DNA from: Pisolithus tinctorius
Lineage: Eukaryota; Basidiomycota; Agaricomycetes; Boletales; Pisolithaceae
DNA: 64,000 nucleotides
Assembly: GCA_024663395.1 (NCBI GenBank)
Contig: JANFAH010000107.1
Coordinates: forward strand, 62,001 to 126,000
Direction of reading: 5' to 3'
The position numbers and the translations under genes are program-made. How positions within the stretch are numbered: the stretch's first letter is position 1; each line of letters starts with the position of its first letter. Of the stretch, positions 1 through 10,818 are shown piece after piece. The notes under the pieces are model-generated. The model saw nothing but the letters and a program-made list of their open reading frames with translations. It made no database searches and was not told the DNA's origin.

Positions 1-81
1 GCTGGGAGGCTGGAGTGGACTGGAGATAGGGGTAAAATACTGGACTTGACTGGAGTTAGGGGCTAGGGGTCTGGACTGGAC
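1..81 (-). repeat. Family A LTR, right-hand part cut by window start
   Basis: This stretch is the reverse complement of part of the LTR seen whole at 12936-13839 (compare the tract around 12960-13110, with the same order of 'cccctatctcc' and 'cccctagcccc' blocks). It is interrupted at 81 by the E solo LTR; the family A sequence resumes at 10611-10642 and reaches its own terminus there. The far end lies left of the window, so I cannot tell whether it is solo or part of an element. Confidence 0.8.
77..81. repeat. Target-site duplication TGGAC (left) of E solo LTR
   Basis: TGGAC at 77-81 is repeated at 10606-10610. The pair brackets the E LTR together with everything nested in it. Confidence 0.8.
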
Positions 82-500
82 TGTCAAATTCATAATGTCC
101 AGGTTGAGTCCAGACTGGAGACCAAAGTGTGCACAAGGCCAAGAGGGGTCAGGGTCAGAGGTGTAACAGAGATACAGAGGGGTGGACCGATTGGACTTAG
201 TGACTGGGGTTACAGTGCTATTCCCTTGCATGGGTCTCAGTCTGAGTCTGAGGCTGAGGCAGGGTTATCAGAGTAACTTAGTTGATTTCAGACTGAGGGG
301 ATACAGGCTGAGTATCTACAGGTTTATATACTAGAGACAACTATAGTACAGAGACTGGTAATGCCAGTCTCACAAAGATTGCTAAGATGATTGGTAAGAC
401 AAGTATTAGTAATGTATGACAAAGATGATGGAGACCAGGACAGGGCAGACCAGGGACAAGACTGGGCAGGGCTTAACTGAAGTGACACACACTGCAAAGC
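82..500 (-). repeat. Family E solo LTR, left part
   Basis: Begins TGTCAAATTC and continues at 10507-10605, ending TGACA, about 518 bp once C1 is removed. It matches the LTRs at 21642-22226 and 29909-30114 (shared tract 'ttggactta' followed by 'cagtgcta'). At 21642-22226 the LTR has a polypurine tract that sets its sense strand as minus. The 5-bp TSD TGGAC and absence of internal sequence make it a solo LTR. Confidence 0.8.
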
Positions 501-1226
501 TGTCAAGTCCAGGCCTACTCCGACCAACTCCGACGCTATATAAGGTCTAGAGAAGGGTTCGGAAGCAAGTCTGACACAGAAGAACAGAATTCCGACTAGC
601 AGAGTGTTGGCAGGAACGAAGACTGCTGAGACAAAGGCAGAGCAGAGTGAGGGTGTTGGGTTTAGCTTGTGCACTACCCCCTTGCATGATCTCAGCCCTT
701 GTATTTCAGAGGGAGAGTACAGACAGAGAGTTGGAGATAACTCCAACAGGCAGAAGACGGAATCAGAGGGAGTAGGAACTAAGTTGATATTCATACTGAG
801 GAATGGCAGAGTATGATACATGCTCTTATACTACTACGGAGGTACAGTAATCGGAATCGGAACTGACATATGGAGACCCATAAATTTTCAAGTAAAATTT
901 CCTGGACAACGAATGAAGGGTAGATGGAGGACATATGAACAGGTAACATAGAACATCCAGAAAAGGAAACAGTCCAGACACTGGATCATGCGGTGTGCAT
1001 GCTGCGGAGTACCTGACTGCACACTGTCAGGGAGAAGTCTGAAGACAGTCACATGACCACTCAGAGAGCGGTCCGCTCGGTCCGGTAGGAGAACAACACA
1101 AGTCTGACAGCAGTCAGAGCGGAGATGGTTTGTAGATGATAGAAGGTGGGTGGAGTTGGTGCAGAGTGAGTGAATGACTGGCAGAAGAGGGTGTGGAGTG
1201 AGTAAAGACCTAGAGTGAATGCATGG

Positions 1227-3086
1227 TGTGAGTCAAAGTGTGGAAAGGTGGTGAAAACCAACCAAAACCAACACAAAAGACAAATGTAGAGCGAGTGGTG
1301 GTGTGCCTCCACGGAACCTGGAGTGCAGAAACCTAAATGTGGGGGGGAACTTCAAGTAGAGGTGCTCCTGGCGCAAGTCATCAACGAGTTACGCAGGAGA
1401 AGATGAATGAGTGATGATTGGATGGGGGATGCTGAACAGAGTGAAGGTGTTCAGCCGAAAGGTACTTCAAGTAATGGACTTCAAGTAAACATGCTCCTTG
1501 CACAAGTCGATGACGAGTTATGCAGGAGTGGGAGGATGACTAAGCAGGACTTGCTGACTAAGTGTGGATGGAGCTTCAGATAATGAATGGTGGTAGATAG
1601 ACCCTTGATGGAGCCTCAACTACCAATGATATGAATGAAGACAGATAGACTCTTCCAAATGAGCCTCAACTGTCAACGACGAGATAGGTACTGAACTGAC
1701 TGCTGGACTGCTTCTGAATTGCTTCCTGATTGATTGTGGGTAGCTAAGTACATGGGGGTTTATATACTGAGGGGGGAGCACAGCTTGTGACAAACAGGGC
1801 ACAAACACTTGGTAAGTAATGAGTAAGGACTGAGTAATCATGATGAGTAAGCGAGAAATGAAAAGTAAGCAAGCAAAGAGGATTGGTAAGTATTGGCAAT
1901 GAACAAGTCAAGGATAGTCAAAATATCACAGAATGAGTCAAATAGAGTCAGAAACTGAGTAAGCGCACTGATATCACATTAGGGGGTGGTGATGCAAGTT
2001 AGATCTTGGCAGAGACATCTCTAGATCCAAAGATGGCATGACAGATGGATGGTGTTTCCAGATAGGGAAGTATTAATTCCAGAATTGAAGGGCATGAGTC
2101 AGGTGTCAAAGGGGGCTAGGGTGTTGGGGGTCTGTGGGGCAATGAGAGCATATGCGATCGCGTCTCCCACCCTTCCATCCTCTCAGCGAAGTTAACAAAA
2201 ACTTCATGAATGGGGTTCTGATGAAGGAGGAGGAGAAGGGGGGACGTCTTCTGCTGGATCTTGCAGTAGGAAGGCAAGATGCATGTCATACTCATCATGA
2301 ATGCGATCAGGGAGGCTGGAGGACAGTAGATTATACTGCAGCTGTCGCAATGTGGGAAGAATGATGGACGAGACTGGAATAAAGACGGTGCAGGGAGCAG
2401 GGAGGAACGATCCATATGCTTCATCAACTGGGGAGACTGAAATGACCACATAAGACCTTTCTAACCGAGTGACAGACCTGAGGCAACCAAAGAATGTCCT
2501 TCTGGAAGTCATACTGACAAGGAGAACATGCTGACCAAGCTGCATGGGACAAGATGGGGCTGACAACGACGGGATGAACCAGGGGGCTTCAGGACGGAAG
2601 CTGGTGGGAATGCCTGGCAGATATACATAGCCACTGTCTCTGGCAAATGAGACAAGTGAGATGATTGACGAAGAGGTGGCCATGATTGATGGACTTAGCA
2701 AAATGAGCGTCTGATGGATGGAGTGCTGTAGAAATGTGCAGGGTGTGAGGATCCTCTCCAAATTTGGAAGGAAGAATCGTGGGGCTGAGCACTTTAAGCG
2801 AGTGTGGGAATGGAGTCGATATCTTTGGAAACGGTGGAGATATGACGAAAACCGGAATGCCATACACGGGTGCTAAAAACCTTTAACGTGTGCTTAACTC
2901 GCTTCCTCTTTTCTCTTTAGCACTGACGACTCGTTCTTGTGCAAAGGATGACTGTTCACGTCTGACAGTCTTTCTATGCATGAGGCCTTTAGTCTTCATC
3001 TGCATGCTTGGGCATTGTGTGCAACTCGTCAACGAGTTAGGCAGAGTCAGCTGTAACCATGTCCACAACACCTTTGGTGTGTGACA
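1227..3086 (-). mobile_element. Repeat F copy 1, inserted in C1 3' LTR
   Basis: On the minus strand it begins TGTCACACACCAAAGG (at 3086) and ends TTTGACTCACA (at 1227). It splits the family B LTR end: 'gcatgg' lies before it and 'acggttatgaca' after it, giving a 4-bp TSD ATGG/ACGG that differs by one C/T transition. The termini are TG...CA, as in an LTR, but no second LTR or pol is associated. It carries a frame for about 220 residues shared with the other F copies. Confidence 0.8.
2204..2867 (-). pseudogene. F1 internal ORF, unknown function
   Basis: A conserved frame of the F repeat. The N-terminal part (from about 2867, beginning MYGIPVFVISPP) and the C-terminal part (ending PPSSEPHS at about 2204) lie in different frames here, so this copy has a frameshift; F4 at 61066-61728 is open throughout. 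Visible features are a hydrophobic start, a central block with YVYLPGIPTSF and SVSPVDEAYGSFLPAPC, and a Pro/Ser-rich tail. I recognise no catalytic motif or family. Confidence 0.45.
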
Positions 3087-3098
3087 ACGGTTATGACA

Positions 3099-3125
3099 GT
3101 GCCCCCCCCTTAGGGCCTGAACCCC
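3099..3125 (-). other. C1 polypurine tract
   Basis: Read on the minus strand, a G8 run lies next to the 3' LTR and is preceded by GGTTCAGGCCCTAA. Element D has the same block before its 3' LTR (40868-40890) and C2 at 30850-30876. This is the expected primer for plus-strand DNA synthesis. Confidence 0.85.
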
Positions 3126-3291
3126 TGAAGGCCACATGTATGGGGCGAGATCAACACGAGTTGATCATTTGAAATTTCTTTGATGCCTCGAGGATAATAG
3201 CTTTAGCCGCAGTGGAGCTCCATCGGAGTTCGAAGTACCACTTAAAAACACGTGTTAGGGCTCTGAACCTTCGTACCTTCCTCCCATCATC

Positions 3292-4513
3292 ATGCCTTCC
3301 CAGTGCCAGAGCAAGACCCCCCAACCAACCCCTGGCCATGTCCATGACTACTCCCATGTCACGGATGAAGAGCTGGTCATTCTGACCGATGACTCCACTG
3401 ACACTGAACGAGAGAAGTCCATGGAGAAGGTGCGCTGACGAGAGGAGGTCGAGCAGAGGGAGAGAGAGCACAAGGCAGAGCGCAAGGCCAAGCATGAGGA
3501 GGCCAAGAAGCAGAAGGCAGAGGAGGAGAGACTGGAGGCAGAGCAGAGGAAGAGGAGGCTCGAAGGAAGAAGGTGGCAGAGGAGGAGGCAGAAAGACAGA
3601 GGCAGAGAGCCTCTCAAGAGAGGGCCCAGGCCAGGCAGGATGAGGCCATGCAGAGGTGAGCAGCAGACCACCACAAGTCAGGCAGAGCTGACCCATTTTT
3701 TTTTTGACCTTATTCTATTTTAGGTTAACTGGCGTGGTGTACAACGTCAACACCGCCCAGAAGGTCCCTGGGGCCTCTGTGGTGGTCACTGCCACCAGGC
3801 AGCCCCCCTGCACTCGCTGTGTAGTGAGCCTGACCACCGGGCAGTGCGAGCCAGGACAAGGCAAGACCAGGGCCTGTGTGCCCTGTCACAAGAAGAAAAA
3901 GGTATGTAGTTGGATGAGGGAGGATGCGGTGGCAGGGCCATTGCGGAAGAGAGCGGGGACAGGGAGCTCCTGAGGGGAGAAGAAGAAGGTACTGTGAGGG
4001 AAGGGGAAGGAGAGAGCGACGGAAATGGAAGAGGCGGACGACGAGTGGGAGGCTGGCAGAGAGGCAGATGAACCAGCGACCCCACTCGAGGGTCCTTCTG
4101 GTGTGAGAGTCCACACGCAGTGGGTGGAGTGGGAGCAGGAGTGGCAGCTGCAGGCCATGGAGAGACAGGCCAAGGCGCATGAGACTGCTGCGCTGGCCTT
4201 CAAGAGGATGGCAGAGGCAGCGGAGCAGATGGCGGTGGCTGCAGAGCAGACAGCCGACGAGTGGGCGCTGTACCATGCCTGGGCAGAGTGGGTGGAGATG
4301 AGGAGGAGGGAGGATGTGCAAGAGGCCAGGATGGCTGAGCTCGAGTGCACAGGCGGCGGTTGGAAGAGGCCTGAGTCAGAGGCAGTGGAGAAACAGCAAG
4401 AGGAGGCAGATGAAGGTGTGGAGGGGGATAACGAGGAAGAGGGAGAAGTCGGAGGGGAGCAGGATGGTGGAGAAGAACAGGAGGGTGGCAGAGAAACAGC
4501 GATGGAAGAGTAG
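3292..4513 (+). pseudogene. C1 antisense accessory gene, coiled coil plus Zn2Cys6-like
   Basis: Runs on the plus strand, opposite to gag-pol, in the 1.6 kb between the pol stop (4722) and the polypurine tract. Exon 1 starts at ATG 3292 and becomes a charged Glu/Lys/Arg-rich helix (EEAKKQKAEEERLEAEQ) likely to form a coiled coil. It ends at a donor GTGAGC at 3656; the acceptor TTTTAG ends at 3723. Exon 2 has six cysteines spaced C-x2-C-x8-C-x9-C-x2-C-x6-C (CTRC ... ACVPCHKKKKVC), close to the fungal Zn2Cys6 cluster, followed by an acidic helical C-terminus ending at TAG 4511-4513. Breaks: TGA at about 3436, a frameshift near 3555 and stops near 3972-4000. A DNA-binding or regulatory role is inferred from the cluster only. 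C2, E and I have matching genes in the same place. Confidence 0.7.
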
Positions 4514-4721
4514 GGTAGTTCTGTTTTTTTCTTTTCTTTTTCTTTTTTTTTTTTTTTTTGTCTTTAGTTTGTATATTTTTGTACTACTATGAAATAGACT
4601 TGTGATTTTGTTTGCGACTCTGAGAAGTGAAACAGATAAGTGGAGAAAAATTCTAAAGTACTTAAGGTAGTTCGGTAAGAGGCAGAGTTGGCCCGCAGAG
4701 GAGGATTATGTAGGTGGAGTA
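4514..4721. other. Short spacer between accessory gene and pol 3' end
   Basis: Contains a T-rich run (about 4528-4560) shortly after the accessory gene stop. C2 has the same T-rich tract (32270-32305). It could hold 3'-end signals for the convergent transcripts; no gene seen. Confidence 0.4.
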
Positions 4722-7700
4722 CTATGGTGGAGGTTGGTACAGGCCAGGTTTATGTGGATAACATTCATGGAAAGCAGATACTATGTCGGAAGTGTGATCT
4801 AGCTCAGTTGCAAGCAACCAAGAGGTTTCTTCGTCAGTGTTCTTGTAACCAGCCCAGCAGACTAGATACAAGAGTTGACAATGGCAGCGATGGCGGTCCA
4901 CCTTAGAGTCGAGTATCTCTGATACTTCATACTCAAGGTCACCATCGACATCCACTGGCAGAGGCAGAGGTTGTTGTTGGTTTGGGAAAGGGTTAGCTGC
5001 TATGGCTTCCAGTTGCGAGATGTGGAAGACCGGATGTACCAAGTGCATAGAGTCAGGGAGCTTAAGGGTGACAGAATGCGTACCTGGCCTGGCCAAGATG
5101 GTGAACGGTCCTAAGTACTTTTCAGAGAGTTTTTCCAAAGGATGAGTGGAGTGGAAGTACTTGGCTTTGACATAGGCCTGTTCTCCGACCTTGAACTCAG
5201 GCAGAGGTATGCGTTTAGCATCTGCTGGACCCTGGTAGCACTGTTGAGCGGCGGACATTTCAGAGTGGAGGAAGTCATGAAGGGCAGAGAGCTCGATGAC
5301 ATAGTTGTGAGCCCTTGGAGAGGTGAAGTCCTGGTCAGGGACCACAGACAGGTTTGGGTGGTATCCCTTGTTAGCGAAGAAGGGAGAAACTCCAGTTGTC
5401 GCACTTGGTGCATTGTTGAAAGCAAACTCTGCTAGGGGTAACAGCTTGGCCCAGTTGTCTTGTTGGTAGTTACAGTAAACATGAAGGTACTGCTCAAGGG
5501 TCTGGTTTGTTCACTCGGTCTGGCCATCGCCTTCTGGGTGGTAACCTGAAGTGAAGTGAAGATGCATATCAAGGGCCTTTCCTAGAGAGTGGAAGAAGTG
5601 TGAGACGAACTCTGGACCTCTGTCGGAGGTGACATTAGCTGGTACTCCGTGCTTGGAGAAGATGTGGGTAAGGAAGAGCTTAGCGAGTTCAGCGGAGGTG
5701 ACGGAGTTGTGGGTGGGGATGAACACCACTTGCTTTGAGAGGCGGTCCACTACCATGAGTATGGTGGAGTAACCATCAGAGTTTGGGAGGTGTTCGATGA
5801 AGTCCATGGAGATGGAGTTCCAAGGTCTCTCTGGGACAGGGAGTTGCTTCAGTAGACCATAAGGGCAGTGACGCGGAGTTTTGCTCCGTCCACAGGCGGT
5901 GCAGGACCTGACGTATTCTTTCACATCGGAGCAGAGGTTAGGCCACACATAGTCCCTGCAGACGAGTTCTAGCATGCGGTTCTGCCCAAAATGGCCTGCT
6001 AGAGGATGATCATGCTTGAACCGAAGCACTTGAAGGTGGAGGTCATCAATTTCAGGGACAAAGATATGACTGTCAAGGTGGAGTAGACCGTCAGAGTCCA
6101 GGGACCACTGAGGCTTAGTCAGAGCTGGAAGATGGCTGGCGGACACAGGGTCGGATGGTAAGGTGGAGATGATGTCAGAGTGCAAGCACTCAACATCAAA
6201 GACCATGGCAGCACAGAGCACAGGTGCCATGAGGGTAGTGGTATGGAGGGACGATGTGAGTTGCTCCTGTGTAAACATAGGGCGGAGATTGTGAGGATTT
6301 AGCTGTGCATAGTCCCTATCCCCCCCTTTTGGGTAGATGTCCCAACATTGTGTAAGTGCATCAGGTTTGGCTCCTAGGCGGCCAGGGTGGAAGCGGATGG
6401 AAAGGTTGAATTGAGAAAGGTACTCCAACCAGCGGGCCTGTCGATGGGTGAGAACCTTAGAGGTGGAAAAATACTCAAGGTTTTTGTGGTCCGTCACCAC
6501 GTCAACAGGTAAGGCAGAACCTTCTAGGTAATGCTGCCAATGGTGGAAAGCCTTGAAGATAGCCAACAGCTCCTTGTCATGGGTGTCATAGTTGAGTTCT
6601 GGCGCAGTCATGGTGCGAGAGTAGAAAGCGATTGGGCAGAGTTCACTGTCAGAGCAGGTGATCAACAAAATGCCAGCAATGGCATAGTCGGAGGCGTCAG
6701 TTTCCACTGTAAGTGGAGCATCAGGAACCCAGTGAGTGAGAATAGGAGCGGAGCTGAAGGCATCCTTTAGGTGGAGGACAGTGGAGCAGCACTCCTCGGA
6801 AAAGTTCCAAGGAGCACCCTTTCATGTGAGGCGAGTGAGTGGAACGATGATGTTGGAGTAGTTATTAATGAATTGTCTGTAGAAATTTGCAAAACCGAGG
6901 AAAGACTGGATGTCTCGCACCTTCCACGGCTCAGGCCAGTCGCAGACTGCCTGAACCTTCTCAGCGGACATGGTGAGACCGGAGGGAGAAAGAACATAAC
7001 CAAGGTACTTGACGGAGTCAGAGTGAAACTCACACTTCTCTGGCTTGGCATAAAGACCATGCTTTTGAAGGCGGTGGAGTACCTCTTTTACATGTTCGCG
7101 GTGCAACTCCATGTTCTGTGAATAAATTAAGATGTCATTGAGGTATACCACGATGCAGACATCAAGCATGTCTGCAAAGATGCTATTGACAAATCACTGG
7201 AAAGCTGCAGGTGCGTGAGTTAGACCGAATGGCATTACTCGCCACTCGTAAGAACCATAATGAGTGCAGAAAGCCATTTTCCATTCATCTCCATCTGCTA
7301 TGTGGACTAGATGATAGGCATGGCAGAGATCGATCTTGGTGTAGACTTTAGTGCAGCTTGGAGAGTTGAGTAGGTTGGAGATGAGCAGCAGTGGATAGTG
7401 ATCTTTTTTCGTGATTTTGTTGAGTCCTTGATAGTCAATGCAGAGGTGGAGTGAACCGTCCTTCTTCTTCACAAAGAGGACAGGGGCACCGTGAGTGGAG
7501 GTGGACTGTTTGATGAAGCCATAGCCAAGATGCTCATCAATGAAGGTACGGAGAGCCTCAAGCTCTGGCAGAGAAAGAGAGTAGATTGTACCAATGGGCA
7601 GAGAAGCTCCTTCCTCGAGGTCAATCTTGAGATCAAACAAGCAGTGTGGTGGAAGTTCCATAGCCTTGTCTTTACTAAAGACGTTGGCAAACTTGTGATA

Positions 7701-8440
7701 CTCAGGAGGGACCGAAGAGAGGTCAGGAGGTGGAGACGAAGTGGAGGATGCACGAAGCTTCACATCATCAGTGGAAAGTTGTAAGTGGAACTGTCTAGAG
7801 CCAGGGAGAGCACAGGCTCTGACATATGCAGCAGCATTGATGAGTGAGACGAGCAGAGCGGAGTGCGGCGAGTCTGTCAGAGCTGCAGTCAGAGCTGCAG
7901 ACAGAGCGGAGGGTGTCGGATCTGGAGTGGAGGTCGCAGTGGAAGATGACGAAGGCACCTGGGGTGTTGGCATTCCCTGTAACAATGGTTTGAATGATAT
8001 ACTGCCCAGTACCCAGTCAATTGACAGATTGAAGCAGGTGAGCCAGTTGTGTCCTAACACCAGCAAACATGAAGAATCCAACGGAGTAACATAAAATGAA
8101 ACAGAATTGACATTGCTGGAAGGAAAGTGGAGGGAAAGATCTACTTCTTGGGAAATCACAGCATTTGTACTACCATCAAACAAGTGGAGCAGAATTGGCG
8201 GAGAAACAGAGGAAACAGGAATGGCATATTTTTTGACTATAGACAGGTCTATGAAACAATGAGAAGAGCTGGAATCGATCAACACAGAAACAGTATCAAC
8301 AGAATAATCCAGAAGAGTTACAGACAGAAGTAAAGAATTGGGACTAGAAAGAGCGGACACATTGAGTCGGATGTCTGGTTGCACACAGTTGGGACCAACA
8401 CTTCCTCCAGGCTGTGCAAGCTCCCTGGAGGAGTGGACTA
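4722..8440 (-). pseudogene. pol: C1 pol: protease-RT-RNase H-integrase-chromodomain
   Basis: Minus-strand polyprotein frame, entered by -1 shift from gag. Protease: the site is DSSSSH where D has DSGSSH (Gly to Ser). RT: the catalytic box reads YLND rather than YLDD. RNase H starts at [11 protein letters not shown]. Integrase has the His/Cys finger (HDHPLAGHF ... CTACGRSK) and the core [23 protein letters not shown] chromodomain (CQLLYLVCWAGY ... ETSWLL) precedes the stop at 4722. In-frame TGA at 7194-7196, 6822-6824 and 5511-5513, each at an Arg position in D, so CGA to TGA. Two catalytic lesions (one protease, one RT) plus three stops make it inactive. Confidence 0.9.
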
Positions 8441-9745
8441 ATTTTTTGATTCTGCCTTCTCTGTGGGCAGAGTAGGCAGAGTTCCAGCCATAACTGCACG
8501 GGCTTTGGCTGCACGAGAGGTGGACTTGGGACAGTCCTTGGCAGAATGGCCAGCCTCGCCACAGAAGAGGCAGAGGTTATTCTTCATCCTGCACTGGCGT
8601 TCAGTGGAGGTGAGTTTGCCATCCTTGCCCAGAAGGTGGGCAATATTGGACTTGGGCGGACCTTTCTGTTTACCCTTGCCCTTGGCGTCGGATTTTGGAG
8701 CGGAGGAGGATGATGATGATTTAGGTTTATTGTTGGAGTTGGAAGGCTGCAACTTGTCAGAGGCGGACTTGGTGGTGCGCGAGATCTCTGCTTTGCGCTC
8801 CCAGTAACGCGCATCGATGGTTTGAGTGAGTTCGTGGAGTTGTGCGAGGGTAGAAGGCTTTCCGACGTGAGCGATCTCATCCTTGATGTGGTCTGGAAGT
8901 CTGCTATAGAAGCAGTGGCAGAGTGCACCGACACTGTAGTCCTTGACCTGTGAAGCCCAGTGATTGAACTCCACGATGTATTTGGTGATTCGAGAACCAT
9001 CTTTCATGGTGAAGTTCTCAAGTTGTTGGACAGCATCTGCTATGGCATCATGCGGACCGAAATTGGTTGTGAGCTCTTGTAAGAACTCATGGTAGTTGTC
9101 CATCCAGAGCAGGCGGTCATAGTTGTTGGGGTTTAGCAGGTCTGGCTCAAACCAAGCCAGGGCCATACCCTTAAGATAAGATTGAGCAAAGGTAACCTTT
9201 GCTCTGTTGGAGCGGAATGCACGAGGGCGGTCTTGGAAGTTTAGCTCGCATTGTACGAGGAACTCATGGAGTTTCTTGGGGTCGGAGCCATCGAAGGTAT
9301 CAGGCTTGCGGACTTTGGTTTTCGGAGCGGAGTCCCCAGTGCACGAGCTAGACTGCACAAGCACATGAACAGCTCTAGCAAGAGCTATGAGGGGATCCTC
9401 TGGTGGCTCAGCTGGGTCTTTGGGGACATCCCCATCACTGCTGCCCCTGCCATCAGGATCACCATCAGGATAATCAGGGTCGGGGTCGGGTCCATCATCT
9501 CAGTTACGAGGAGGCACAGTATGGAAGGCTGATGGGTGGAGGTCGGAGCGACCAGCTTGTGAAGCGCTTTTGCCTTCAGCGCGAGAGTGGCGTCGAGCGG
9601 AGAAGGACTGGAATTGTTCAACGATGGAAGGGAGTCGATGTGGATTAGCTAGCGCTACAGCGAGGTTCTCAGCGACCTCTCTTTGAGATTGAGCTTGAGT
9701 TCTCATAATGGCATAAGTTTTTTGGAAGACAGAAAAGGAGATCAT
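8438..9745 (-). pseudogene. gag: C1 gag: capsid and CCHC nucleocapsid
   Basis: Minus-strand gag frame of about 435 codons, homologous to D gag. It has an acidic Asp/Pro-rich stretch, the capsid block starting [15 protein letters not shown], a basic Ser/Lys-rich linker and one zinc knuckle CLFCGEAGHSAKDC (C-x2-C-x4-H-x4-C). One in-frame TGA at 9500-9502 splits it; D has Arg-type sequence in this region, so CGA to TGA is likely. The TAG stop at 8438-8440 follows directly on a slippery heptamer. Confidence 0.85.
8441..8447 (-). promoter_or_regulatory. Probable -1 frameshift heptamer A AAA AAT
   Basis: On the minus strand A-AAA-AAT sits in the gag frame directly before the TAG stop. The pol frame is -1 relative to gag, as a slip on this heptamer would give. 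D (37117-37123) and C2 (43743-43749) keep it. Confidence 0.65.
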
Positions 9746-9754
9746 ACAAGTGTG

Positions 9755-9765
9755 AGTACGAATAT
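9755..9765 (-). other. C1 self-primer binding site
   Basis: Reads ATATTCGTACT on the minus strand, two bases inside the 5' LTR. Its complement AGTACGAATAT lies in the LTR about 33 bp downstream of a TATA box; in this LTR copy (10054-10064) it reads AGTATGAATAT, one CpG transition away. No tRNA 3'-end complement was seen. Confidence 0.65.
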
Positions 9766-9767
9766 AC

Positions 9768-10501
9768 TGTCAAGTCTGGGCCTACTCCAACCAACTCCGA
9801 CACTATATAAGGTCTAGAGAAGGGTTCGGAAGCAAGTCTGACACAGAAGAACAGAATTCCGACTAGCAGAGTGTCAGCAGGAATGAAGACCACTGAGACA
9901 AAGGTGGAGCGGAGTGAGGGTGTCAGGTTTAGCTCGTGCGCTACCCCCTTGCATGATCTCAGCCCTCGTATTTCAGAGGGAGAGTACAGACGGAGAGTCA
10001 GAGATAACTCCGACAGGCAGAAGATGGAATCAGAGGGAGTAGGAACTAAGTTGATATTCATACTGAGGAACAGCGGAGTATGATACATGCTTTTATACTA
10101 CTACAGAGGTACAGTAATTGGAATCGGAACTGACATATGGAGGCCCATAAATTTTCAAGTAAAATTTCCTGGATGACGAATGAAGGGTAGACGGAGGACA
10201 TATGAGCAGGTAACATAGAACATCCAGAAAAGGAAACAGTCCAGATGCTGGACCATGCGGTGCACGCGCTGCAGAGTACCTGACTGCGCGCTGTCAGGGA
10301 GAAGTCCAAAGACAGTCACATGACCACTCAGAGAGCGGTCCACTCAGTCCAGTAGGAGAACAACACAAGTCCGACAGCAGTCAGAGTGGAGATGGTTCGT
10401 AGATGATAGAAGGTGGGCGGAGTTGGTGCAGAGTGAGCGAATGACTGGCGGAAGAGGGTGCAGAGTGAGTAAAGACCTAGAGTGAATGCATGGTTATGAC
10501 A
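9768..10501 (-). repeat. C1 5' LTR (family B)
   Basis: 734 bp, TGTCAAG...TTATGACA on the plus strand. In element sense it has TATAAAAG (plus-strand 10090-10097) 33 bp before the putative transcription start at 10064. The right boundary is fixed by the TSD AAAGC at 10502-10506. Confidence 0.92.
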
Positions 10502-10506
10502 AAAGC

Positions 10507-10605
10507 AGTGTTCACCATGCTAGGACATCTGGGGATAAGGGATTGGTGAGGCTGAGGCTGGACTGAATGAGTATGAGGCCAAGTCCAGCTGGGGTCAAGA
10601 TGACA
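10507..10605 (-). repeat. Family E solo LTR, right part
   Basis: Continuation of 82-500 after the C1 insertion, ending AAGATGACA; followed by the TSD TGGAC at 10606-10610. Confidence 0.75.
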
Positions 10606-10610
10606 TGGAC

Positions 10611-10642
10611 CAGGATTGAGTCTAAGAGTCATGGATATGACA
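10611..10642 (-). repeat. Family A LTR, terminal part
   Basis: Reverse complement of the LTR start (TGTCATATCC... reading minus from 10642), matching the starts at 12936 and 18997. It completes the outermost repeat of the left-hand stack. Confidence 0.75.
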
Positions 10643-10818
10643 CTGGGTCCCTATTGACTGGACCCAGGTGTCAGATGATGCCATCAAATATGACACTAAT
10701 ATGACCATAATTCCAGGAAACAGGTTTTAATTCTGACATGTCCTCACAGCAGACTACAACCCCTTCCATGATTTGTAAATTCTGAAGATGAAGAAGACTT
10801 CTTCACCCAAAAACAAAA

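Larger units (their letters stand above)
501..3098 (-). repeat. C1 3' LTR (family B), interrupted by F1
   Basis: Plus-strand reading runs TGTCAAG (501) to TTATGACA (3098), with F1 inserted at 1227-3086; the LTR alone is about 735 bp. It pairs with the 5' LTR 9768-10501. On the plus strand it holds TATATAAGG at about 536-544 and an open 70-codon frame (604-816) antisense to the element. Confidence 0.9.
501..10501 (-). mobile_element. C1, Ty3/gypsy chromovirus, complete but decayed
   Basis: A full LTR retrotransposon reading on the minus strand, flanked by the perfect TSD AAAGC (496-500 and 10502-10506). In element order: 5' LTR (10501-9768), primer-binding site, gag, pol with integrase and chromodomain, antisense accessory gene (on the plus strand), polypurine tract, 3' LTR (3098-501). 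The 3' LTR is interrupted by repeat F1; without it the element is about 8.1 kb. Gag, pol and the accessory gene all carry nonsense codons, mostly TGA at Arg positions, so the copy is not autonomous. Its proteins are closely similar along their length to element D (34971-41706), but LTR family and the presence of the accessory gene differ. Confidence 0.93.

Noticed and set aside
604..816. A 70-codon ORF repeated in several B LTRs (604-816, 9871-10083, 23397-23609, 24933-25145, 30218-30430)
   Set aside because: The opposite strand of the same LTR segment is equally open, the copies are simply related repeats, and the frame is antisense to the LTR. Kept only as part of the antisense-promoter observation.
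3151..4350. Leu/Ser/Pro-rich minus-strand ORFs over the accessory gene (also at 30974-32149)
   Set aside because: They are the complement of the Glu/Lys/Arg-rich coding strand. Low-complexity composition and lack of shared motifs mark them as shadows.
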